A stretch of 64,000 nucleotides of DNA, taken from NCBI GenBank assembly GCA_022315425.1, contig JAIUPT010000015.1, positions 434,001 through 498,000 of the forward strand, given 5' to 3'. Below are positions 1 to 12,362 of this stretch, in pieces; position 1 is the first letter of the stretch, and every line of letters starts with the position of its first letter. The translations under genes were made by a program, and so were the position numbers. Under the pieces are notes generated by a model. It was not told the DNA's origin, did no database searches, and saw only the letters and a list, made by a program, of their open reading frames with translations. The stretch is from Pseudevernia furfuracea (Eukaryota > Ascomycota > Lecanoromycetes > Lecanorales > Parmeliaceae).

Positions 1-449
1 AGGTAGGGCGATAAAATACTTCGATAGAAGCATGTTGCATGCAGAGAGGGGAAAGCGCTAGTTTATGATGTGGTGGTATTGTTGAAATGTGAGTGTTGCA
101 CGAATGGCAGGCGTTGACGCGTCGAAGACCTCTTGAAGAACTGTTGATACATCGCTCCTGAAGTTCAGGCGTTGAGCCAGCAGACCTAGTGCCGCTTTTC
201 AAATCTCGTCTTTGAGTACTGAAGAATGGAGATAAGGCAAGACCGGTCAGTGTTTTGACAAATACAATATTCATCACACTGTCGACTGAGTAGGGATTGC
301 AGCCAAACTCCAGTGACTCGAATTCTTCCCCAGCGTCAAAGAAAGCGCAACTAACAGCAAGTCTATCGTAGCAAGGGAGTAGAGAGATAATTAGCCCTTG
401 TCCATTTTTTACTTCTCACCACACACATACAACTTGATATTATCTTGCT
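1..449. other. no gene recognised (left edge)
   Basis: No convincing frame on either strand. The reverse strand here lies downstream of the broken monooxygenase and could hold its lost C-terminal end, but I could not follow one. Confidence 0.4.
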
Positions 450-1783
450 TCAGTCATTTTTCTGCGGATCACCACCCCCATACAACCTGACATACTCATC
501 CCTCAATCCCCTAAAATCCTCAGGCCTTGCCGGCGCCCAGAAATCTCTCCACCAAGTCTTGCGATGACTTTTCAACCCCACCTCCAACAACTTCGCCTCG
601 TTACGAACTTCTTTATCAATTCCACTCCATATTTTCTTCACGAGCCACGTTCCCAGACTTGTCCTATGCAATAATCCCATCCACGAACTATCAGCAAAGA
701 ATGTCGGTGTCAACGTAGCAGCCAGTCTCGTCGACGCAATTTCGTGTGCGTTTCTGTAGGGGCCGCTTCTCTTGGCATTCGACTTTACCGAAGCAAAGAA
801 TCCAGGACCTGTCCCGGACGCTCTAATGACCCATGAGACAGACTTCTGGGCTTTGACTGACATATAGACCATATCGGCTGCAGATTTGGCACCGCCTAGC
901 ACTGTGATGTGTTTTATATGCCGGGAATAGAGAATTGAGGACTGTCCGAAGTCTTGCTGATGCAGTATCGTCCCCTCAAACGTGTCTTTGCCAGGGAAAT
1001 TCGGCAGATTTGGCGCCGATGTGAGGCCACTAGCCACGATCACTTTTGACGCATTAAATTTCTTTCTGCTTTTGCTGCGTCAGTGCCGGAAATGATCCCT
1101 TTTCCTTCAAGCTTTCTGACAGAGTCAACTTTGAAATCGAAAAGGATCCTGTCCCACAAACTTCGACCGGCAAAATCATGATGATCAATGTACTTTTCGA
1201 GATACTGAGTGGTGTGTTTAGACTTGAAGAAATTGTAATAGGTGCCTTCTTCAGGGGGCCGACTCGTGGGCATGTCTGAGTATTCGGTCAATCACGCCGT
1301 TGTTTGAGTCCAGAAGTGTTCGTACACGTAGGATCTCTCTAAATCACAGGTTCATACGTTATATTTGACGGTTTGAGAGAGCCTTACTAGCATTCCAGGC
1401 ACCTCCAAAACCATTGTCTTTTTCTAATATCGCAATCTGTGATTTGGGATGGACGTCAAGGTAGGATTTGGCTGCAGCGATGCCAGAGGTGCTTGACATG
1501 TGCCCCAGTAAGCCCCAACTCAAGATCACAGGGCTGAATTCCCTCCCGGATGAGAAGGGAACCTACCTGCTCCAATGATCACCAAGTCAAATTTCCGGGC
1601 GTCCGTTTTGGTGGGACAGGTAGAGAGATTTGCACTTCGTCCACGTCGAGACTTGGGACAGATTCCAACAGGTCTGACTGTCAAATCCTGGGAGCCATGG
1701 TTTCGATTTCGGTATGTTAATACCGGGCTCAATCGTCGTCCTGGGCAGCTGTGGTTTGTGAAGACGGATTGTCTTGAGGCCAT
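450..1783 (-). pseudogene. broken FAD-dependent monooxygenase
   Basis: The N-terminal piece has the Rossmann motif FDLVIIGAG followed, after an apparent intron, by TSGIAAAKSYLDVHP and an E-K-D-N-G-F-GG-W segment, as in flavin-containing monooxygenase-like enzymes. The middle holds VIVASGLTSAPNLPNFPGK and the NADPH-binding-type ITVLGGAKSAAD. At least two lesions are visible. An in-frame TGA lies at 1292-1294, between TQTTA and LTEYSDMP. A 1-nt frameshift lies at about 1056-1068, between TDAAKAER and KFNASKVIVASG. The first intron also fails to preserve the frame with canonical sites. The C-terminal third usual in this family is absent. The family assignment is good; the start at 1783 is only the first ATG in frame. 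Substrate cannot be told. Confidence 0.7.
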
Positions 1784-1876
1784 TAACGAAGTCTGAAAGT
1801 AGGGTTCATTTCGGCGAAGAGAGGACCAGAGACTGCTCTTGTACTTTGGAGCTCTCCATAAGTGAGCTAAAGACAA

Positions 1877-2701
1877 GGAAATGAGAGGTTACTAAGCATT
1901 GCAGTTTTGAGAAGCTGAAGACTGAACGCGATGAAGAGCACAGTAGGTGGGGTGCTATATCTCAGACAGACAGGTTACCATAGCCGCCACCTCAGCCCTC
2001 AAGTCCCCAATCATGGTCAACAAGAGCATCAGTAGGATACTCCAGTCTGTTGGTTGAATACGAGTCCTCTCGAGTTATTACCTGCGGTTGCTTGACAGAC
2101 GCGCGAGAAGCGAAAGCCCACTTGCGGCACAGCTTCTCCAACCCGGATTCAGCCCCGTAAGAAAATGTAGCAAAAGTCATGCATAGAGAGATGCTCAAAA
2201 TTCCGACCCGCACTAGCAGCTTGTCTAGTCTAAAATGAAAGAATATGGCAATTCAAAGAGTGCCCGTATATTCTTTTTTGGCATACTTTTATGGGTATCA
2301 AGCAGAATGAATCGACTGTCCAAATGAACTCTGGGGAAATCAGGATTCTCGTCGGCACCATCGAGGTAAATCTCTGCCTCTATGCATGACTTTTGCTCCA
2401 TCTTCTTATAACATAAGAGTGGGGCCCTGTGTCAAGGGCAACCGGGTTTAAGAGCATTCAGTATCATTGAAGCAAACACAGAAGACTAGGACACCCTTCA
2501 TTGGACAGTGCTTGACCTCTCCCGTGACGACAAGAGGATTGTTGACGCAGAGGCGAAGGATCTGAGGAAACACTAGCGCGTCTTGGCACAGGATCCTCAA
2601 CCCTCGTCCTTCACCCCTTATTTTCACTCACAACTTGGCTGCTTGGTTGCACTTCATCAATCGACTGAGTGCCAATTTTCGTCGCCTAGTAACAGTAACC
2701 C
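1877..2701. other. intergenic, no supported gene
   Basis: A 73-codon open stretch (1992-2213, reverse strand) has no recognisable features. The rest is non-coding and includes the 5' side of the DUF3431 gene. Confidence 0.4.
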
Positions 2702-3892
2702 ATGAAAATAGGAAGCCGTGGTGGAAGGCGATTGCTCTTAAGATACTCAAGCGGGGCATTCATAGTCATCCTCCTAGTCATCTTGCTCCCCCACCGCCCG
2801 CATACATTCGAATCGACCAAGTCCCTTCGGGAACGCTACGACCGCGATGTTGGAGTCTCAGGGTATGAGTCAACAACATCTTCGGAAAGAGTGTCTGACA
2901 CCAACCCCCTTGATACTTCCTCTTCTGCCTTGAACGAAGCATCGATTACACCATCCTCGGAGAGGTTGCCTACCGCCAACGCCTTTGAAGGCACATCAGC
3001 TGCAGTGTCTGATGGCGCTGTACCCATTCAAGCACCAGTTGCGGTGCCTGACTCCCAGACCCAAGTCACACTCAAACCTCAATTCGACGTAGTCATTGCA
3101 CACTATTCTGAGGAGCCGTACTACATCAGAGTCTGGACGGACAGTCTACGTGCGATTCCCTATATGCAAGAGCTAGGAATGCGGATCATAATCTACACAA
3201 AGGGCTCGATGGAGCTCGCTGCAATAAAGGAAGCAAGTGGGGCGAATGAAGTCATCCAGCTGTCCAACGTGGGGAGAGAAGGAGGCACCTACTTGCACCA
3301 TCTGCTCAGTGTCTACGATGATCCGCCACAGTTCACACTCTTCGCCCAAGCCAAGCTCAAAAAAGCTCAGAAGGAAGGATCGGGGCAAATGACACAGTGG
3401 CTGCAAGATAGGCTGCGGACCAAATTTGGCAACGAGACGGGATTCATGAGCATGGATAGGAAGCATGACATTTGCTACTGTGGTCATTGCACCGACATGG
3501 GCCGGGACGAGTTCTATCCGATGTGGCCGCAGATCTACTCTATGCTGCAAGGAAAGGTGTGCCGGCGATTGGAAGGGAATGTCCTTTCATTCAACGGCCA
3601 TTTCATTGTGTCACGGAAGCGAATGCTTGCTCGTTCCCGTGGGATATACCAATACCTTCAGGCACTCGTCGATGCACCAGAAGATCATTGGATTCACTCG
3701 GAGCCTGAGCCGAAATGGTTCGAAAAGGAAAAGGGGAAGAGCATACCCAGCAACCCCAAATTTGGGCACACTCTCGAAAGGTTGTGGCATACAATTTTCA
3801 CTTGCGATGATCCCGCAAAAGTGGTGGACTGCGATATGAAGGGTATGCAAGCAGAAGGTCCGGGCGGGTGTTCTTGCAGAGACGCTCCATAA
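2702..3892 (+). CDS. DUF3431 type II membrane protein
   Basis: Single-exon gene of 396 residues. The basic N-terminus is followed by one membrane segment (about residues 16-30, FIVILLVILLP), then a Ser/Thr-rich stem, which predicts a type II Golgi/secretory membrane protein. From about residue 127 the sequence matches DUF3431: FDVVIAHYSEEPYYIRVW at its start, then NVGREGGTYLHH and a cysteine cluster CYCGHC, with a C-terminal NGHFIVSRKRML block. DUF3431 proteins are widespread in fungi and have a glycosyltransferase-like look, but I know of no established reaction. The frame is uninterrupted and its end is close to family length. Function beyond the domain is unknown. Confidence 0.85.
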   Translation: MKIGSRGGRRLLLRYSSGAFIVILLVILLPHRPHTFESTKSLRERYDRDVGVSGYESTTSSERVSDTNPLDTSSSALNEASITPSSERLPTANAFEGTSAAVSDGAVPIQAPVAVPDSQTQVTLKPQFDVVIAHYSEEPYYIRVWTDSLRAIPYMQELGMRIIIYTKGSMELAAIKEASGANEVIQLSNVGREGGTYLHHLLSVYDDPPQFTLFAQAKLKKAQKEGSGQMTQWLQDRLRTKFGNETGFMSMDRKHDICYCGHCTDMGRDEFYPMWPQIYSMLQGKVCRRLEGNVLSFNGHFIVSRKRMLARSRGIYQYLQALVDAPEDHWIHSEPEPKWFEKEKGKSIPSNPKFGHTLERLWHTIFTCDDPAKVVDCDMKGMQAEGPGGCSCRDAP

Positions 3893-3999
3893 CCGATTGC
3901 ATCGGGTCTCCTCGATCGAGTCCACTCGGACTAGAACAACGGCCACGATCACTGCACATCATGGGAGTTGCCACATACAAGGTGCTGCTCCAGCAAATT

Positions 4000-4595
4000 C
4001 TACTCTCCGACGTCCTCCACCTCAATACGCACATAGACTAAATGCCCTAATGCAAGCACCGCCTCCTCGCCCCTCCTCCTCACAACAAAAATCATCTCCA
4101 TCGTCTCATAATCGCTCCAAAAGCTCGCCAACCCAATCATTTCCGCCATCCAACAGCCCCACGTCATTCCTGGTGCCCGCGACAAACTCAACACTACGGT
4201 ACCTTTATAAGAATCAACGCGATACTGGTGCTCTTCCAATCCCATTTGGGTGTTTATCTGGCCTCCATGGGTTCTGAATGCATTGTCGAGGGCGCGGTCC
4301 CGGCAGGTTAGCGCTGCGCTGCGAGGGACGTAGCGGCCATAGTTGGTGAAGATCACGTCGAGGTCTCCGTAGGGGGTATTAGAGGGGAAGACGTACGGTG
4401 CGGGTGAGGGCTCAGGGTAGCTGCGTTAACAGGGTGAGTGAGTGGTATGGTTGCTTGGGGATTGGGGGTGGGGTCTAGATTTGGGCCTTACGTGAGGGAT
4501 GTAGTATTCAAAGGAAGTGAGAGATTGACGCTTGAAACGTCAAACAGTGATAGCATTTGGGGGTGGGAGGTGGTGCCGCGAGAGCATAGTTGCAT
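4000..4595 (-). CDS. hypothetical protein, possibly secreted origin
   Basis: Proposed as two exons, 4595-4492 and 4420-4000, with a GTAAGG donor and GTTAACGCAG acceptor giving a continuous frame of 174 residues. The second exon looks clearly coding (DVIFTNYGRYVPRSAALTCR ... GMTWGCWMAEMIGLASFW). This pattern, a Tyr/Gly-rich block then a Trp-rich helix and a final beta-like stretch, is common in small secreted ascomycete proteins of unknown role. A signal-peptide-like ATG frame (MVFFLQLCNYALAAPPP, 4615) lies just upstream but is in a different frame and meets a TGA. The true start is therefore unresolved and the gene may be damaged at its 5' end. Confidence 0.4.
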
Positions 4596-4952
4596 AATTG
4601 CAAGAAGAAAACCATGAATCAGAGTGGTTTGATGATTCTTCTCCAGCAGCAGTGATATACCGTGCTTCACTTGAAGTACTATCGACTGAGGACAAAAGAA
4701 TTGCAAAGGTCTTCCACGACTCCTTCAACTCTTAAGCGTGCATAAACCCCTTCTCCTCGGCCCTTCCTCCCGCATAGCCTCTAAGCCTCCATCACCCGCG
4801 CCATTCTCCACCCAAGGCCCCGTCAACATCTCACGAATAACCGCCAGAACTTTCCCATACACTAGAACGTTCAAAGATACCCTTCTTAATTGTGGCTGTT
4901 CCTCTGGGCTCGTACTGGCTTTTTTCTTCTTCTCATTATTGCAGTAGGTAGC

Positions 4953-5521
4953 TTAGCCTATGGCAGCACCCTGGGCATTCTGCTTCAACTCGGAGATCCA
5001 CAAAGCGGACGCGAGCTCCCGGCCCTCCTTCACCCATTCAGTCTTCGTGAGCGATAATAGTGCATCTCACAACGAGCATCCTGAGATAGCTAAGACCTCA
5101 CCATCACCAACTCAACCACCATAGCGCCATTAGCAGCACGGAGAACCTCACGGAGATGGTATGTAATACCGGAGATCCTGATCCTGGTACATGCTCGCCA
5201 ATCAGGTTATCATTCGTCACCAAAATCCACCAAACAGCGGCCCCAGGGCCAAAACGAAAGCCAGCAACAGAAAGATGCTCAACAGTAGCCGCCTTGCATC
5301 CCCTACTGCTAGCGAACTCGCCCTCCCTCTAACCGCTCAGGCCCGTATGCCACCAACGTACGTTGCCTGAAATGCTCCAAAACAACGATGGTCACGTCGC
5401 GACTTATCACGGGGCTTGAGCTCGATGAGTGAGATGGAGCACCTCGCCCGTGTCGTGCTTGAGGATGGAGTCGCATGACTGCAGGCAATGAACCTGAGAC
5501 GGGGTCCCGAAGGAGGTACAA
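4953..5521 (-). pseudogene. unrecognised gene remnant with two frameshifts
   Basis: Pieces of one coherent protein lie in successive frames. In order on the reverse strand they are: DVTIVVLEHFRQRTLVAYG; then GCKAATVEHLSVAGFRFGPG and AAVWWILVTNDNLIGEHVPG; then RISGITYHLREVLRAANGAM; then, after a 59-nt intron (5043-5101, GTGAGG donor, AAG acceptor), a last exon with TEWVKEGRELASALWISELK ending at TAA 4953. The frame breaks near 5330 (between ERLEGG and the GCKAAT block) and near 5180 (one base missing between HVPG and RISG). I do not recognise the family. The pieces are too protein-like and too collinear for chance. Confidence 0.5.
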
Positions 5522-7007
5522 AGTTGAGATAAGTGCTCCTCACAACGCTGTGCTGCTGCTGTCTCGACTATTGCGCGGTCGTGAGACTCGGTGGTGCCGT
5601 CGGGGGGATAGGTCGGAAGAAAGGCGTGGTGAGAGCTCGTTCGTTGGTGGTAGTGGAAGGGTGAAAGCTGAAGCAAAGGGAGGTTGGAGTGGGGATTCCA
5701 GTCGATGCAGTTGGGCATTCTAACGTACATGCATTCGATAGAGAAAGAAGAAAGGATAAATTCTTGCCTAGCTTACCCAGCATTTATTCCTCTCCAAGAG
5801 CTACCCTGTTGGCGCGAGAAGTCCCATGCACGAATTACTCGGTGAGACCTTGTCAATTGCCAAGCACAAACAGAGACGTATGAGGCAGGAAAAATGGGAT
5901 GCAGGATACAAGAACCCGCCACCACCAACAAAAAGAATGAAGAAAAGGAGCAAATTCGATGTCGATAGAAACACAAAAAAAAACTAGGACCGAGGCAACC
6001 TCAATGCTCGCAGCATCCCAAGAACGCCGCCCACAGAAACCCATCACCATCATTTAAAGGACGTCGACGATCCCCCAATCCGTACGTCCTTCACAGACTC
6101 CCAAGTCTTCTTTCACCCTCAATAATGAGATAGGTACTCTACCTAGCTCACACCGCCCTACAGCCCACAGCCCACTAGCCCCACTCCATCCCCGCCCCCT
6201 TACCCAACAATCATCAATCCTCACGACCCAAGTACAGAACCATCCAACTCAAAACCTCATCCCTCAGGTACTCTACAGTAGTAGTACAGTTACACCAACT
6301 ACATAACACCACTGACTCCACAAAAATAAAATTCACAGCAACCCGCGCCTAACGCTGAACTACGTACCTAACTACCTAGTACCTACAGTACTTAGAGTAC
6401 CTACAGTAGAAACACCACCGCCACCCCACCCGCCCCAATCACAAAACCACCCGGGCCGGCACAAATAAGCGCCGATCTGGCCATCATTTTTTTGAATTTC
6501 CGTCTCCCCTTGGCCCTACTTTACTGTCTACATACCCTGGTTCTCTAGGTAATAAAGGTTCTGTCAACCACTCACTCCCCCCCCCGCCCCCCTGTTGCAA
6601 TTATAACCTTACACCGACGAAATGACACTAATGCACTCCACAAAAAAAAGACGGGTTGAATTGTTCATGCTTGGAAATCGATTGGGTCCCGCAACGCCAT
6701 GACCTCCACTTTTGCATGCACCTGTGGCTTTTGATGCGATAGGCACGCATATCATTTTGGATCCTGGTAATGGGTATCTGGAAGAGGGTCCGTAGGCCCG
6801 AAAGGCTTCCCTCATTGAGGCAGGTGCGGATGCAGGTACGAAAGATTAATTTCCTTTTTTCAGCTCGCTTACCGAGCCCTGCATAATCGACCCCAAAAAA
6901 AGGACCTCATGGAGTCATGGTAGAGTACATGGTATCGCCGCTATCAATTGAATTGGCCTGTACAAGTTATCCCTATCGCTATGCCAGATAGCCATTTTCC
7001 CTCATTA
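5522..7007. other. non-coding, low-complexity tracts
   Basis: Upstream part (5522-5740) may hold more of the 5' end of the broken gene. Around 6290-6420 there are repeated GTACCT/CCTACAGTA motifs, and a C-run lies at about 6577-6592. No gene is supported. Confidence 0.4.
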
Positions 7008-8329
7008 TTATTCCCCATGGACAGTTGACACATCCCCGTCAATCCATCGAGTGCCTTCTTTTTCACTATCTGTGCTTTTTCTGCAAATCTCCTGCAAGCT
7101 CTCGCTAGGGCTGGGTTGCCGGCCTTCAGGATCTGCCTGGGAATGCCTTGATGGCCGACTTGGCATGTATACAGTCGGCGTGCCCATTAGGCTCTTCACC
7201 TTCGGTGGGATCCCAATATCACCAGCCGTCACCGCCGTCGACGAGGATGTAGTTGATTCGTCCATAGTCTTAGGCTCGCTGACAACATCGACTTGGTGCG
7301 TCTTGAAGATCTCATCCGGCCTAGTTACGCTAATGCGTCCGCCGGAAAAGGAACCACGTATACCTTTGGCGGTGGTCCAGTTGCCCACTTTACGGGGTGG
7401 ACCAGCTTCGGGATCCGCTATCATTTGCGTGGCGAGAGTGCGATTACGGAGTTCGTGGCTGGGCGCTTGATCGCGGCCTTGCCATTGGTTCTCTTCCGTG
7501 AAACCAGCCTTGGTGAGGCCCATGAGCTGATTGAGCACGGCAAATTCGAGCTTTAGCTTGATGGCGTAGATCATAGGTTTGATGGACGCTTCGCCGACAT
7601 AGTTGTTTGTGAACTCTAGGCCGATGAGGACGATGTCCATGCCGATACAGATGCAATTGATCAGGAGCAGCTGTAGCATTACCTTTCGCGTCATGCTGTG
7701 GTAGATGGATCCCAAGAGTCTGACAGTTGACGTGATGTAGATCGTGGAGATGACAAATTCCTGCACGCAGAAGCCCGTAAGCTGGATGCGTTCCATGATG
7801 TTGAACTTGGGCGTCCAATAAGCTGCCATGGGCGAGTTGCTCCCATACGTGAAGACAATTGTTGGAATGTGCAGGGCACAGGCATCAAAGATGATCATAC
7901 AAAGTACATATCGAAGAGTTCGTTGATTGCGGACGACGAGATGAAGGCGCGAGTAGAGCACAAAGGCTTGACCTGTAACCATTGCAACCCATCCTAGATT
8001 TCGTTAGTCAGAATGATTCTATCCAATGGATAGGATTGCTCCGTCTTACCTATTTCGACGAAGGGAAGTTCAACTAGCCATGAAATCCCGACGAGGAACT
8101 TGAGAACGAAGCCCAACGCGTGCAAAGTGCAGCCCCAAGAACTGATCAGAAGCGACCAAAAGTACAGGCCTTTGCGGCGCCTGAAGGTATAGAAGATGAC
8201 TAGATCGAGTTCAATCGTATATGCCCAGGCAACAGCTGTCCCCGCCGCAAGTATACAATATTCAACAGGGTCGTAGGGGAGGGCGCCTGTGACGCCTGTA
8301 GTAGCGCGCTTGCTTAGAGCCTCAAACAT
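7008..8329 (-). CDS. seven-TM integral membrane protein (DUF7703-like)
   Basis: Two exons, 8329-8050 and 7993-7008, joined over a 56-nt intron (GTAAGA donor, TCTAG acceptor), give 421 residues. The first 270 residues contain about seven hydrophobic helices, starting with YCILAAGTAVAWAYTIELDL. A polar cytoplasmic-type tail of about 150 residues rich in Ser, Thr, Pro and charge follows. The pattern, with short basic loops such as FYTFRRRKGLYFW and YSRLHLVVRNQRTLRYV, matches a Pezizomycotina-only membrane family (I believe DUF7703), which resembles GPCR-type proteins in topology only. No ligand, partner or process can be inferred. Confidence 0.75.
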
Positions 8330-11035
8330 TGCTGCAACATCAGTGGTGGCCAGTTGATGACTATGTACAGACGGCGATGACAGCGTTGCGAAGGATTTGA
8401 GAAAAATAGTAACAGGAGCAACATGAGAGGATTATGTACGAAGAGGGCCGTCAAGACATCAGATCATTCACATTGCTCGTTGGTTGAAAAGAAGGGTGAA
8501 AAAGGAAAAAGGTGACGGAATGGATTGCTGTAGTGCATGATCTAGGAGAGGAACTAATTCCAGCCCATGGGCGAAAAGACGCAAAGAACTCCAGGGGGAC
8601 ATGTATAGCTTCTGCGGACATCCAATGAGCCATCGCAAGTATCTTGATGGCGTTGAAGCACAGACCCGCCTAGTACGCGAAAAGGGTCCAGCGGCGAATA
8701 CGCACTGCCTATCATTAACGAGAAGGAGAACGCATACATGAACGTGCTCGAAAGAGGTAATTTGGACTCCAGCTACTCTTCAAGTGCGAGTTTGGTAGTC
8801 CTTTCGATATGTTGTGGCTGTACTGCTCTTGACCTCAAAATATCTCTTCCTGCGGCCTCACTTCTTCCCCAAGCTCACTTATTCCTGAGCTTTGATAGGA
8901 CCGGAAAAGACTGCAGGCACGGACATGCGGTGAGACGGAGAGAGACCGTAAGGCGGCCGGAGGGTGTGATTCGAAGGACCAGGCTGGGATCAGGAAGTAG
9001 CTTGTGATTAGGATCAGCGAGCCTCATGTCAAATTAGAAGCTTCTTGTATCCCTGCTAGAGCCTAGAAGCCACGTAGAAGGTGGGGAATCCTTGTGCAAT
9101 CGGAGAATATCTTAACATTAGCTCATTCCAGGATCCCAATTGATGGACGTTAAGCACGCGATGGTGTAAGATGGCGTGTGATGGTACCGGGAAGGAAGGA
9201 AGATCTGGCGTTGTGGTTGGGGCGCAAGATGTAAAGTCCTTAGCGGACTTCTCTAGCGTGAAATGGCGTGGATTGTCTTGGCAGGAGCTCCCGATGTCCT
9301 CCTACCCTCGTTTTCGACTTTCAACATCTGAACAGGGTACCGATGCTTTGTGCTTTGACCTGTACAGAAACTGCAACGCCATTGACTAAAGAATTTACGA
9401 GCTCAAAATCGTATTCTTCTCCGCAAAGCTCCTGCCTTCCCGTCCGAACACTGATGGGGCGGCCGGCTGCTTCAAAACACATTGCTCCCTTCTTGATCTT
9501 CACTACCCAGAGAGACTCCGTATGAACTCGTGTTGGATGTCCAAAGCGTCAAATCGTCGTCTCATAGTTATCACACTTGATGACCAGCCAAACACATTCT
9601 CCAGTTGTGGAACGGCAAGGTAGCTGCTGAATACCTTGACTGGAGTTGAGTACGATAATAGATCAACGGGTACCGGCCGTTTGGGACAGTGTTCGATTGT
9701 GAAACTTCGTTATGCTTTTTTATAATCCTCCACAAATGAGCAAGCTTTAAATCGCTATCCTGTTATGGAATCGAACTAGGAACCGAATTTCTGCTCCTAG
9801 TCACTATTATCTCCAACCCACAATCCATCTCTCCACGAATCTGTGTTTTCTCGACGTCGAAAGTGCCATTGAACCTCTTTACCATCTTGCACAGTCTTAT
9901 CCGAGGTGCGCTAACGCTTCACGAGTTCAAAGCTTCAGTATCAATCCCTGATTGCCTTCTTTGTAGCTCGGCATCTTCTTCGTGTTTGCATATTTGGTTG
10001 ACCATCATGCTACAGACTCATGCATCCCGGCTTGAAGTACCTAGTCCTCGGGCTGCCACCGGCTGTCGTTCTCAGATACGCTAGATCAGATTTGGATATG
10101 CCATTGCAGGCCTTGGGTATCTTAGATGTTCTGCTGTTATGGCTTGCTGTAGGAGGAAGAGTTAGGTAACATGGTTGGCGATTGTTGCTAGTGGCTCTGA
10201 TATAACTATATGGAAGCTTCGGCCTTCCCATTCGAATCCAACATGATTTTACACGTACAGCGATACTACGTCTAGGCAGTCCAACCGCCATGATCTTTGC
10301 GGCACGTCTCTGAAACCCCGTTATCGGCACATAGTCCAATAATCCAATAATCCGAGCAAAAAAGTTCACAACGGCAAAGGGGAAATATTGGAGCACAGAA
10401 TGAGGTAGGTGAGCAGGAAAAATTGTGAATGCGTCGATAAGACTTAGAGAGTTTCGAGATGTTCCACGGGTATTTGAGCATCTTATTCTCTGGTTATGAA
10501 AGAGCGAAGCTAGGGTTCGGCGATTGGAGCTTAGCGTCACCGATCAGCCTTATGAGGCGGATTACAAATCCCATCCTCAAACGAGAACGTGAGGGAGATA
10601 TCCAACATCAGAGACAGACACTTCTCGTAACTTTCTTTCCTGCGAGTGCAGAGCCCTTCATGCCATTCGCTTGAGGCTTTCGATGAAGCTGCAATGGTCG
10701 TTCAACTGGGCGGCCAGATCGACCCTTATCACTGCATATGATTAGTTTCCAATATGAAACGAAAGCGCCACAACCCAGGATCTCAATCTCCTTCCCAGGG
10801 CGTCAGTCGAGGTAAGGGATTTTGTTTCATTGATATTGAGGAGGCATTGCTGTCGAGCAAACTTTCCCTCCTTCAACCTCGAGTGGCTTCAATTCAAGGC
10901 TCCCGGTAGCTTTGAATTGCTGCTACGATTGCATGGCTCCCAGCTTCGTGAAGCTGATCCTATGGTGCTAGGTACTTAACCATCCAACCCATACTGCACG
11001 GTAGAGGAGACGTTCAGAACCTCGTCTGTCGTGCG
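8330..11035. other. 2.7-kb gene-poor interval
   Basis: No frame here has both an ATG start and protein-like composition. The longest open stretch (10010-10540, reverse) starts at GTG and has random-looking composition. I see no repeat or RNA gene. Confidence 0.45.
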
Positions 11036-12042
11036 ATGCGCGCGCCTCGCAAGACCTGCTCTAACTCTAGGCTATCTCGCATCGCAAAATCCACCGTCCT
11101 CATTGCGACACTCCTCACGAGAACCTGTGCTGCCACCCTCCCTGCACCTCCTTCACCAGCCGACAAATGGCTATACCCCGACGTCAACACGTTCCCGACA
11201 TACAACTACCTCGATACAGTCAATGCATCCTGGACATCGAATTTCGTGGCTCCATATCTGCTGCTCCGGTGCCAACATCCTAACGACACCGTCCACTATG
11301 CTTATCGTAGGTCTTCCTGGCCTCCCACAAGGACTCTATATTTATCTAACGCTACCGTCCAGCATACAACCAGTCCATTTCAGCAGCAGGCTCGGCCTTC
11401 GTGCCCCTCGATGACGGAAACGCCTGGGTGTGCCACTTCGAAGTGTCCGACCTCAGCGCCTCTAGCGCAGCTCCACCCACGTTCATCAGCAACGATTTCA
11501 ACATCGTGCTAGATGTCGGACAAAAGCCCGTACTGTGGACCAATTCACAGGACGGGGAAGACACCGCCGCTACCAGCGCGACATCGAACCCCACAACAGC
11601 TAGTCCCACGGCGTCGGTAAAAAGCACGTCAAGGCCCACGGCATCCTCTGTCACTACAACGCACGTTCCTCTCTCCTCAGCAGTTTCTACATCTACCACT
11701 GCTCCTACCACATCTTCGCCGATTGTAATCTCAAGCGCCATCGCCTCAACACCCACCCCATCATCAACCCATCCTACACCCTCAAGCACAACAAATGGTC
11801 TCAGCAAGAGCCAAAAAATTGCCATAATAGTCGGAGCTACCATGGGCGCACTCCTACTCCTAGTCATAGCGGTCGCCGTACTCTTCATCCTTCGGACCAG
11901 GAGATCGGAGCGGAATGCCGTGGTCTATAGAAGCGGGGTTGGAAACCCGTATGGGAGCAAAGAGGTTTCGGGTTCTGAGGCGCCGAGAGAAAGATGGAAA
12001 GGTGTTGAAATACCCAGTGGAGGACCGCAAGGTTACTTTTGA
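11036..12042 (+). CDS. single-pass Ser/Thr-rich membrane protein
   Basis: Exons 11036-11306 and 11363-12042 are joined over a 56-nt intron (GTAGGT donor, CTAAC branch, CCAG acceptor), giving 316 residues. A basic start and hydrophobic stretch (STVLIATLLTRTCAA) form a likely signal peptide. A short ectodomain (about residues 35-150) has Cys and N-glycosylation sites. A Ser/Thr/Pro-rich stalk of about 80 residues follows, then one membrane helix (IAIIVGATMGALLLLVIAVA) with a basic stop-transfer RTRRSER and a short cytoplasmic tail. This is the layout of fungal surface mucin-like or wall-sensor proteins; there is no WSC domain. Role unknown. Confidence 0.75.
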
Positions 12043-12362
12043 AGCGCCGGAAGAAAAATGCAAAGGGCTTCGTATATGGATCAGACGAAATCAGGGTTAC
12101 GAGGTTGAAATGTTATTGAATACTAGGATACGTGATGGGGCATGTGGATGAGACACTATGTCTTTTCATGCCAATCGCGTCTGCACGTAATGACACCCAA
12201 GGCCATAGTTGAGCACGAAGCCCAAGCACCATGGTAGCCCCTCGCAACTACCTATCCTTGATCCTCAATCGATCGCGCATGCTCGCTGGAAAATCATCTA
12301 TGCAATAGCGACCAGGCCCCTCATGCCCAGTCCACTTGTCTCTCCATCGCCTCAAGTCCCGC
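12043..12362. other. convergent 3' intergenic region
   Basis: Shared downstream region of the membrane-protein gene (+) and F-box gene (-). Nothing further seen. Confidence 0.5.

Noticed and set aside
5522..7007. Extra exons of the broken gene upstream of 5521
   Set aside because: Suggestive fragments exist but no frame or splice site ties them together.
9755..9800. tRNA-like B-box (GTTCGATTCC on the reverse strand)
   Set aside because: No stem around the T-loop, no A-box at the right distance and no acceptor pairing.
10010..10540. 176-codon reverse-strand ORF
   Set aside because: Starts at GTG, random composition, no motif.
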